Shown: positions 1 to 5,442 of the stretch, piece by piece
Numbering within the stretch: position 1 is the stretch's first letter
Layout: the number at the start of each line of letters is the position of its first letter
From: Treponema sp.
GTDB lineage: Bacteria; Spirochaetota; Spirochaetia; Treponematales; Breznakiellaceae
Length of the DNA: 7,927 bases
Direction of reading: 5' to 3'
NCBI GenBank assembly: GCA_031275535.1
Contig: JAISOR010000173.1
Location: 1-7,927, forward strand
Made by a program: the position numbers and the translations under genes
Notes under the pieces: generated by a model
The model's input: only the letters and a program-made list of their open reading frames with translations
Database searches by the model: none
What the model was told of the DNA's origin: nothing

Positions 1-5
1 GCCGG

Positions 6-1076
6 TTATTGCAGTTCGTTAAGAAAGGTATGGAGAAATTCCACCGGTTCGGTTTCCCGGTTCAGAATATGGTACAGCCCTATGGATATGGGCATCTTGA
101 GTTTGTACTTTTCCGACAAACTCTTAACGTACTTTGCCGCCACCACCCCCTCGGGCAGGTACCCGATCTCGCCAATCCGCTGGATCAGATCGTCCAGGCT
201 GGCATAGGGTTTCAAGATATTCTTTTCTATTATGTCCCTCCCAAAACGGCGGTTCCTGCCGAAGACGGACCGGCAGGTAACATCCAGATCCCCAACCCCG
301 GAAATTGAGGTGAAGGTCTCCGCATGGGTTGCCCCCATGGCCCGGCCCAGGGTCTGAATCTCGTTAAGGCCCGCGGCCAGAAGCAGGGACTCGGTGCCGT
401 CGCCGAACATATCCTCCACCCCGGAATGGGAAGCGGGGGTTTTTAGGGCGTCCAGCATCCCAAAGGCAATGGCAATAACGTTCTTTGCCGCCGCCGCTAC
501 CTGGACACCCCGGGTATCAAAGGAGGAAAACACCAAAAGCCGCTTGCTCTTTAACAGGTCCCGGAAGCGGATGGAATTCTTGGCGCTTTCGCTGGCCGCG
601 ATGAGCCCCGTGATCTTCCCCCGGGAGACCTCTTCCGCATGGCTGGGTCCGGCGATGTATACCAGAGACTGGCGGTAAAAGCCCGGCAGGTAATCCTCCA
701 GGGCTTCCAGGATAAGCCGGGGCCCCTTGGCGGTGGGAAGGAAGCCCTTGGTAATAACCGCAATGGCGGTCTCCCCCTCCCGGATGCTGGGAACCGTCAG
801 GATCCGCTTTACCGTATCCAGCAGATAGAGCGAGGGAGCCGCCAGGATCAGGAACTCCTTATCCGCCGCCACCCCGGCAATATCCGTATGGGCCCGCAGA
901 TTGTGGGGCAGCTCAACCTCGGGCAGAAACTGCTGATTGATATGCCGCCGGTTGATATCCTCGACGGTGGATTCCTCGTGGCTCCAGAGGGCCACCTCGT
1001 GTCCCTTATCGGCGATAACCTTGGCTACCGCGGTTCCCCAGGCGCCGGCCCCCAGGACAGCAATATTTACACTCAT
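6..1076 (-). CDS. gpsA: NAD(P)+-dependent glycerol-3-phosphate dehydrogenase
   Basis: This cytosolic enzyme reduces dihydroxyacetone phosphate to sn-glycerol-3-phosphate, the backbone precursor of phospholipids. The 356-residue protein opens with a Rossmann dinucleotide-binding loop GAGAWG (residues 9-14). It then has the family Lys in TKGF (K110), the GPSxAxEV block as GPSHAEEV (143-150), the likely catalytic Lys in AAAKNV (K198), the signature GVGDLDVTC (260-268), RNRRFG (274-279) and a C-terminal LPEGV segment (307-311). Length is slightly above the usual 330-340. Its ATG lies inside the stop of the upstream peptidase gene (ATGA, 1073-1076), with AGGA six bases ahead inside that gene, so translation is probably coupled. 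It is the last gene of the ndk-peptidase-gpsA operon visible here. The stop TAA is at 6-8, so no downstream terminator can be seen. The only oddity is His in place of the usual Phe in GPSFA. Identification is secure. Confidence 0.96.
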   Translation of the reverse strand: MSVNIAVLGAGAWGTAVAKVIADKGHEVALWSHEESTVEDINRRHINQQFLPEVELPHNLRAHTDIAGVAADKEFLILAAPSLYLLDTVKRILTVPSIREGETAIAVITKGFLPTAKGPRLILEALEDYLPGFYRQSLVYIAGPSHAEEVSRGKITGLIAASESAKNSIRFRDLLKSKRLLVFSSFDTRGVQVAAAAKNVIAIAFGMLDALKTPASHSGVEDMFGDGTESLLLAAGLNEIQTLGRAMGATHAETFTSISGVGDLDVTCRSVFGRNRRFGRDIIEKNILKPYASLDDLIQRIGEIGYLPEGVVAAKYVKSLSEKYKLKMPISIGLYHILNRETEPVEFLHTFLNELQ

Positions 1077-2926
1077 ACATTATCCTGTACCAGTTTTTCA
1101 AATTCCGCAACCCGCCGGGCGATAAGTTCGACCCCGGTTTGCCAAAATTCTTCCCCCTCAATATCGAATCCCGCAGACCGGGCTACTTCCCCGGCGGAGG
1201 CCTGTCCGGTAAGACGGAGGATCCCCCGGTAAGCCCCGGCGAATCCGGGGCCTTCCCGCTGCGCCCTGGCATAGAGCCCCAGGGAAAAGAGCAGTCCAAA
1301 GGCATAGGGATAATTATAGAAGGCCAGGCCGGGGCTGTAATAATGGCTTTTAACCGCCCACATATAGGGGTGGAGTTTTTCCGGATCAAGCCCCTCCCCG
1401 TAGGTCTCCTTCTGGGCCTCCGTCATAAGGGCGCAGAGTTCTTCCGGGGAAAGCTCCGCCCTGTCCCGGCATTCAAAGAGCTTCCTTTCAAAGTAGAAGC
1501 GGGAGAGGATATCCACGATCACCTGGCAGCTATCCTTGAGGTTTCCCTCGATAAGCCCCAGCCGATCCATGCCCGCGGCGGGGTTTTTTAAGGCGCCTTC
1601 AAAGACAATGGTCTCCGCAAAGATGCTGGCGGTCTCCGCCAGGGTCATGGGATACCGGGATAGGGACCGGGGCAGATCCTTTATCACCTCATGGTGCCAG
1701 GCATGGCCCAATTCATGGGCCACGGTGGTAACCGAGTCAAAGGAACCTTCAAAATTGCAGAGGATCCGGGATTCCCCCGCCAGGGGGAAGTCGGTACAGT
1801 AGGCGCCGCCCACCTTGCCTTCCCTCCCCTGGGCGTCTATCCATGAGCGGGCAAAGGCCCGGCGGGCAAAGTCCCCCATGGCGGGATCGAAGGCGCTGAA
1901 CCGGTCCGCGATAAAGCCCGCGGCTTCTTCCCAGGACCAGGCCTGTCCCCGGGGGGCCTCCGCCCCGGCGGCCCGGGGAGCCCCGGCGGGGCCGCCTCCC
2001 GGGGGGGCAAAGAGGTCGTAAAACGCGCAGACCTTGATCCCTAAAAGGGCCGCCTTGGCTTTAAGGTAGCGGCGAAACAGGGGGAGGGAGCTTTCCATGG
2101 CCGCCATAAGCGCGCCCAGGGCCCCTTCGCTTAACCGGGACTGGAAGAGCGATTTCCGCAGGGCCGATTCCCAACCCCGCCGCCGGTCTACCGTGATGGC
2201 CGTTCCCTTTACCCCGTTCAGGCTGGCCGCCAGGGGGATCTCCATGGCCTTCCAGGCCGCAAGCTCCGCCCTATAGGCCCGCTCCCGGATAGCCCGATCC
2301 GGGTTATGGGCCAGGTCCCGCAGGCTGGTGATGGTTTTCCGTTCCCCCCCGGGGGGATCCCAAAGGACGGACGCCGTGGAGGAGATGGCCTCCTGAAGCC
2401 GTCTCCAGGCCTCGCCCCCGGACCGGGCAAGGTCATTGGCCAGATCTTCCAGGTCCGCCGTCATCTGGAAGGCGGCTTTCTCCAGGGACTCCCGGATAAA
2501 GAAGCCATAGGACCGCAGCGCTTCACCGGCCCCGGCCGCGCCGGGTTCAAGCAGGGCCAGGACATCCTCTTTCCGTTCCGCCAGGCGCTGGCGAAACAAT
2601 ACCACCGCCTTCCCCAGGGGCAGGGCCTCCGCCTCCAGGGCGTTGATTTCCGCCAGGGCCCGCCCATCCCGGGTATCGGTGGTATAGACCGCCTCCGCAT
2701 AGGCGCTCAGGTTTTCCCCAATATCGCCGGCTTCCTCGTATAAACGGATCAGGGAAAGCAGGGCCCCGGCGGAAAGCTCTTTGGGAAGCGGGCTTTCCAG
2801 GGCCTTGAGCAGGGCCGCAATTTTTTTCCCTAAAAGCGCCCGGTCCTCCCTGTATTCAGGGGAATCGAAGGAGGGATAAATGGGCCGGAGATCCCAGCGG
2901 GGAAGGGGCCTAATACCAGCGGGCAT
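1073..2926 (-). CDS. pepF: M3 family oligoendopeptidase (PepF-like zinc metallopeptidase)
   Basis: This is a predicted cytosolic metallopeptidase that cleaves short peptides; no signal peptide is seen. The thermolysin-type zinc motif HELGH sits at residues 404-408. The third zinc ligand is probably Glu431 in the LAETAS segment, 23 residues after the second His, as in M3 enzymes. The C-terminal HYY cluster (528-530) followed by FYNYPYAFG matches the substrate-binding region of the PepF branch. The N-terminal RWDLRPIYPSFDSPEY pattern is typical of oligoendopeptidase F-like proteins. I chose ATG 2926 (617 residues) because GGGTGG lies six bases upstream and the family motif begins a few residues later. 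ATG 2932 is possible. The open frame reaches 3040, but those codons overlap ndk and encode no family sequence. The gene overlaps the end of ndk by 17 bases and the start of gpsA by four. A Gly/Pro/Ala-rich insert of about 22 residues lies at residues 307-328. Exact subfamily and substrate are not certain. Confidence 0.9.
   Translation of the reverse strand: MPAGIRPLPRWDLRPIYPSFDSPEYREDRALLGKKIAALLKALESPLPKELSAGALLSLIRLYEEAGDIGENLSAYAEAVYTTDTRDGRALAEINALEAEALPLGKAVVLFRQRLAERKEDVLALLEPGAAGAGEALRSYGFFIRESLEKAAFQMTADLEDLANDLARSGGEAWRRLQEAISSTASVLWDPPGGERKTITSLRDLAHNPDRAIRERAYRAELAAWKAMEIPLAASLNGVKGTAITVDRRRGWESALRKSLFQSRLSEGALGALMAAMESSLPLFRRYLKAKAALLGIKVCAFYDLFAPPGGGPAGAPRAAGAEAPRGQAWSWEEAAGFIADRFSAFDPAMGDFARRAFARSWIDAQGREGKVGGAYCTDFPLAGESRILCNFEGSFDSVTTVAHELGHAWHHEVIKDLPRSLSRYPMTLAETASIFAETIVFEGALKNPAAGMDRLGLIEGNLKDSCQVIVDILSRFYFERKLFECRDRAELSPEELCALMTEAQKETYGEGLDPEKLHPYMWAVKSHYYSPGLAFYNYPYAFGLLFSLGLYARAQREGPGFAGAYRGILRLTGQASAGEVARSAGFDIEGEEFWQTGVELIARRVAEFEKLVQDNV
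1943..2008 (-). other. Low-complexity Gly/Pro/Ala insert inside the M3 peptidase
   Basis: About 22 codons encode a run rich in Gly, Pro, Ala and Arg between the YDLFAP motif and the SWEEA helix (residues about 307-328 of the 617-residue protein). In M3B peptidases these two motifs are normally separated by a short loop, so this looks like an in-frame expansion of a surface loop. The DNA is built of C- and G-runs, including a seven-G run, which fits growth by replication slippage. It precedes the HELGH helix by about 75 residues and probably leaves activity intact. Confidence 0.6.
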
Positions 2927-3353
2927 TTTCATCCACCCAATCGAAGATCTCTTCGGGTTTAAAGAACAGGGCCGCTTCCCGCCGGGCGCTGGGGGGGGAA
3001 TCCGAAGCATGGACAATATTAAGCCTGGTCCGGCAGGCAAAATCCCCCCGGATGGTTCCCGGCTGGGAATCGTGAATGTCCGTGGGCCCCGTTAGGCGCC
3101 GGGTGGCGGCAATAGCCTCCTCCCCTTCCAGGATCATGGCAATTACCGGGCCGGAAAGGGTATACTCCACCAGCTTTTGATAAAAATCCTTTCCCAGATG
3201 TTCCTCGTAATGGGCCTTAACCATGGCCTCATCCATCCGCAGCATTTTAAGGGCAATAATTTTAAGCCCCTTCCGTTCAAAACGGCTCAACACTTCCCCG
3301 GCGATCCGGCGCTGCAGGACTCCGGGTTTCAGCATAACAAAAGTTCTTTCCAT
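2910..3353 (-). CDS. ndk: Nucleoside diphosphate kinase
   Basis: This enzyme moves the gamma phosphate of ATP to nucleoside diphosphates through a phosphohistidine intermediate, balancing NTP and dNTP pools in the cytosol. The 147-residue protein has the normal length. It shows MLKPG with the nucleotide-contacting Lys9, Tyr49 and Arg85 in conserved positions, the PGTIRGDFA segment (98-106), Arg102, and the active-site block NIVHASDSP (112-120) with catalytic His115. The usual Gly after the His is Ala here, a mild variation. It is the first gene of the minus-strand operon and its end overlaps the peptidase start. The ATG at 3351-3353 gives the standard MERTFVMLKPG N-terminus, but the bases just upstream on the minus strand (AAACTGCTTTT) contain no purine-rich ribosome binding site. 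Translation must start from a weak or unusual site. A run of eight C (minus strand) follows the catalytic His codons. Identification is secure. Confidence 0.97.
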   Translation of the reverse strand: MERTFVMLKPGVLQRRIAGEVLSRFERKGLKIIALKMLRMDEAMVKAHYEEHLGKDFYQKLVEYTLSGPVIAMILEGEEAIAATRRLTGPTDIHDSQPGTIRGDFACRTRLNIVHASDSPPSARREAALFFKPEEIFDWVDENARWY

Positions 3354-3373
3354 AAAAGCAGTTTAATATATTG

Positions 3374-3392
3374 GGAATATATATGCTATTCC
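3374..3392. repeat. 19-bp inverted repeat, possible operator
   Basis: GGAATA and TATTCC form perfect six-base arms around a seven-base spacer (TATATGC). The element sits just upstream of the rightward -35 candidate and in the predicted ndk leader, a position where a dimeric regulator could affect either gene. The short arms in AT-rich DNA could also be chance. With this spacer it would be a poor RNA hairpin, which favours a DNA-binding role if any. Confidence 0.3.
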
Positions 3393-3421
3393 TAGTCAAA
3401 TTATCTGATTTATTGTATTAT
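3393..3421 (+). promoter_or_regulatory. Candidate sigma70-type promoter for the exported-protein pair
   Basis: TAGTCA at 3393-3398 (four of six matches to TTGACA) is followed after 17 bases by TATTAT at 3416-3421 (five of six matches to TATAAT). Transcription would begin near 3428 and give a leader of about 43 bases ending in the AGGAG site. This is a by-eye call in AT-rich DNA, where chance matches are common. Confidence 0.35.
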
Positions 3422-3427
3422 TTTCAC
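3400..3427 (-). promoter_or_regulatory. Candidate promoter for the ndk operon
   Basis: On the minus strand, GTGAAA (3422-3427; four of six matches to TTGACA) is followed after 16 bases by GATAAT (3400-3405; five of six matches to TATAAT). Transcription would start near 3393, about 40 bases before the ndk ATG. The element lies across the rightward promoter candidate, so the two could compete for polymerase. This is weak, by-eye evidence. Confidence 0.3.
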
Positions 3428-3470
3428 ACTCCCTGAAAACGGCTGGGAAGAAGTCTGTAGAGAGGAGAGC

Positions 3471-5396
3471 ATGAGAAGATCCATAGTCCTTGGGGCCCTA
3501 TTCCTTTTTTCTCTCGGTCTGCGCATATATGCTATGGATTTTGGCATCCGGCCCCGGGGATTTGTGTCTATCCCCTATGGAAGCTCCGCAGATTTATATA
3601 TCCCCGGAGGCGGGGGGGATTTGATTTTTGATATTGATATTTCCAGCATATTGACCAATCCCCTCTTATTGGGTTATTCCCTGGCCCCCGAGCTGGGGTA
3701 TAACTATGTACCCCTGAATGGGGCGGGAAAGGGGATGCACCTCGTCTCCGCGGCCCTGGGGGGAAGCCTCTTCTATTATCCCCTGTCCCGGATGAACCTT
3801 CGCATCGGCGGCGCCCTGGGCTTCTACGAGGCTTTCTTTAATCAGAACACCCACTTTAACACCTGGTGGAAGTTCAGCGGGGAAGCGGGGTTCCGGTTCT
3901 CACCCTCGTTTATACTGTCCCTGAACGGGGGATACCGGTCTTATAACTATAAGTCCGGGGAGCCCCTGTATAGCGGGATCTTTGCCGGCCTGACCGCCCA
4001 GATCCTTATTGAGACCGGTGATTCCGCCAATACGGTGGATGTGGCCCTACAGCAGGATGAGCCGGTCTTTCCCGTGTTTCTGGGGCTCTACCGGGAAAAC
4101 CCGGCGGGGGTCCTGCGGATAACGAACAACGAATCCGCGGAGATTCGGAACATCTCCGTGAGTTTCCGGGCAGGCAGCTATACGGCCTCCCAATTTCTCT
4201 GCGGGGAACTTCCCCGCCTGGGTAAACGCCGGACCGCCGAGATTCCCCTCTATGCGGATTTCTCCCCCCTGGTGCTTAATTTTTCCGAGAACGGCAGAAT
4301 CCCCGGCGAAATTATTGTCCGGTATGAGCTTTTAGGGAAGGAACAGATCAGCACCCAGCCGGTGGTGGTATCGGTATTCAACCGGAACAGTTTCCGTTGG
4401 ACCGACGCCGCCGCTTTGGCGGTTTTTATCTCCCCCACCGCGCCGGAGGTATTGGATTATACCAAATACATCGTCGGGCTTATCCGAAACAGGCTGCGGA
4501 CCGGGCTCAATCAGAACATGCAGTTTGCCATAGCCCTCTTTGAAGGGCTCCGCACCGGGGGGCTTAGTTATTCCGGTGATCAGGAAACTTCCTATGTCAA
4601 CTATCATCAGGATCCCGCCGGGGTGGATTATGTCCAGTTTCCCTTCCAGACCCTGGCGTACCGGTCCGGGGATCTGGATGATCTGGGGCTTCTCTATGCG
4701 GCGGTCCTGGAGGCGGCGGATATAAAAACGGCCCTTATCCCCCTGGAGGACGATTTTGTGGTGGCCTTCTCCCTGGGAATCGGCGAATCCGGGGCCGGGG
4801 ATCTTTTCAATTCCCTGGATAATCTGCTTATTATTGAGGATGAAGTCTGGATGGCCGTTTCCCTGGCGGCCTTTAGGGAGGGCTTTACCAACGCCTGGTA
4901 TAACGCCATAAACAATCTTAATTATGCCTTTAACTCCGGCGGCATGCCGGAATTTATTGTCCTTAGGGACGCCTGGGCCAGCTATCCCCCGGCGGCCATT
5001 AAGGCCCAGGAAGCCCAATTCGATAAACCGGTGGAAGACACGGTCCTTAGGGTCGTGGAAACCAACATGATGCGGTATATTTCCACCGAATTCACTCCCA
5101 AGATTACCGCAGTTTTTGACCGGATCAGGACCGGGGGGGGGACCCCGGCCTTGTATAACCAACTGGGATTACTCTATGTCCGGGCCGGAATGTATGCCGA
5201 GGCTAAGACCCAATACCAGCGCTCGGCGGACATGAACTCCCTGGCGGCCATGGTTAACCTGGGCAACCTGGCCCTGCTGGAAAACGATTTCGACACCGCT
5301 GAAACATGGTACCGCCGGGTCTTACAGATTGACCGGGAAAACCGGGCCGCGCTAAACGGTTTAAACCGGATCGCCGCAGACCAGATCGACCGGTAA
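3471..5396 (+). CDS. Exported protein: barrel-like domain, Ig-like, inactive transglutaminase-like domain, TPR
   Basis: I do not recognise a named gene. The 641-residue protein starts with a clear signal peptide (MRR, hydrophobic core, likely cut after Ala21). Residues 22-182 are beta-rich, with alternating aromatic and glycine-rich strands resembling a small outer-membrane barrel. Residues about 199-305 look like an Ig-like sandwich carrying the only cysteine (C244). Residues about 320-475 match the transglutaminase-like fold of the next gene without gaps, but the triad positions are Leu402 (in SGDLDDL), Asp428 and Ser464, so catalysis is not expected. Residues about 558-635 form two TPR units (LYNQLGLLYVRAGMYAEAKT and a second ending at Asp621). 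AGGAG at 3463-3467 supports the start. A run of nine G (5133-5141) precedes the TPRs. It is probably cotranscribed with its paralogue 46 bases downstream. A likely role is a periplasmic or outer-membrane scaffold or regulator of the active paralogue; this is inference. Confidence 0.85.
   Translation: MRRSIVLGALFLFSLGLRIYAMDFGIRPRGFVSIPYGSSADLYIPGGGGDLIFDIDISSILTNPLLLGYSLAPELGYNYVPLNGAGKGMHLVSAALGGSLFYYPLSRMNLRIGGALGFYEAFFNQNTHFNTWWKFSGEAGFRFSPSFILSLNGGYRSYNYKSGEPLYSGIFAGLTAQILIETGDSANTVDVALQQDEPVFPVFLGLYRENPAGVLRITNNESAEIRNISVSFRAGSYTASQFLCGELPRLGKRRTAEIPLYADFSPLVLNFSENGRIPGEIIVRYELLGKEQISTQPVVVSVFNRNSFRWTDAAALAVFISPTAPEVLDYTKYIVGLIRNRLRTGLNQNMQFAIALFEGLRTGGLSYSGDQETSYVNYHQDPAGVDYVQFPFQTLAYRSGDLDDLGLLYAAVLEAADIKTALIPLEDDFVVAFSLGIGESGAGDLFNSLDNLLIIEDEVWMAVSLAAFREGFTNAWYNAINNLNYAFNSGGMPEFIVLRDAWASYPPAAIKAQEAQFDKPVEDTVLRVVETNMMRYISTEFTPKITAVFDRIRTGGGTPALYNQLGLLYVRAGMYAEAKTQYQRSADMNSLAAMVNLGNLALLENDFDTAETWYRRVLQIDRENRAALNGLNRIAADQIDR
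5133..5141 (+). repeat. Nine-G homopolymer inside the coding region
   Basis: ACC followed by nine G and ACC encodes Thr-Gly-Gly-Gly-Thr (glycines 555-557), just before the TPR segment. It is the longest single-base run I see in the window. Gain or loss of one G would cut the protein before its TPR repeats. Runs of six to eight G or C occur in several other genes here, so it may be only compositional. Confidence 0.7.
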
Positions 5397-5401
5397 GGGG
5401 C

Positions 5402-5420
5402 TTCACCGGGCGCCGGTGAA
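5402..5420 (+). repeat. Perfect intergenic hairpin between the two paralogues
   Basis: TTCACCGG (5402-5409) and CCGGTGAA (5413-5420) pair perfectly as an eight-base, GC-rich stem around a three-base GCG loop, starting six bases after the upstream stop codon. No T-run follows (CCTGTGCACT), so it does not look like a complete intrinsic terminator. It could protect the 3' end of the first message, attenuate read-through, or set the ratio of the two proteins. It ends ten bases before the AAGGA ribosome binding site of the next gene. Confidence 0.55.
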
Positions 5421-5430
5421 CCTGTGCACT

Positions 5431-5435
5431 AAGGA
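5431..5435 (+). promoter_or_regulatory. Ribosome binding site that decides the start of the second paralogue
   Basis: AAGGA lies seven bases before the ATG at 5443, which is in frame with the conserved domains. The nearer ATG at 5435 overlaps this site and hits a stop after three codons (Met-Val-Leu-stop), so 5443 is the supported start. No other ATG or GTG start in this frame exists before the hydrophobic signal core. Confidence 0.65.
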
Positions 5436-5442
5436 TGGTTTT

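Larger units (their letters stand above)
3354..3470. promoter_or_regulatory. AT-rich divergent intergenic region
   Basis: This 117-base gap separates ndk (leftward) from the exported-protein pair (rightward) and is the only clearly AT-rich stretch in the window, mainly 3360-3430. It should hold both promoters. Candidate elements are listed separately. The rightward gene has a good ribosome binding site (AGGAG at 3463-3467, three bases before the ATG at 3471), whereas ndk has none that I can see. Confidence 0.75.

Noticed and set aside
639..1232. 197-codon plus-strand frame across gpsA and the peptidase end
   Set aside because: It overlaps two secure genes in antisense and shows no domain.
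2927..3040. Longer peptidase start at 3040
   Set aside because: The extra 38 codons lie inside ndk, carry no family sequence and have no ribosome binding site; the conserved RWDL-type N-terminus begins just after 2926.
3376..3399. TTGACT -35-like hexamer for ndk (complement of 3394-3399) with nearby TATATT
   Set aside because: The only TATATT boxes are 12 and 23 bases away, outside the workable spacing.
4332..5162. 276-codon open frame on the minus strand opposite the first exported protein
   Set aside because: It lies wholly antisense to a gene with clear signal peptide, conserved domains and a paralogue. Its protein is Gly/Pro/Ile-rich with no recognisable motif, so it is a composition effect.
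5402..5430. Intergenic hairpin as a rho-independent terminator
   Set aside because: The stem is good but no T-run follows, and the next gene starts only 23 bases after it.
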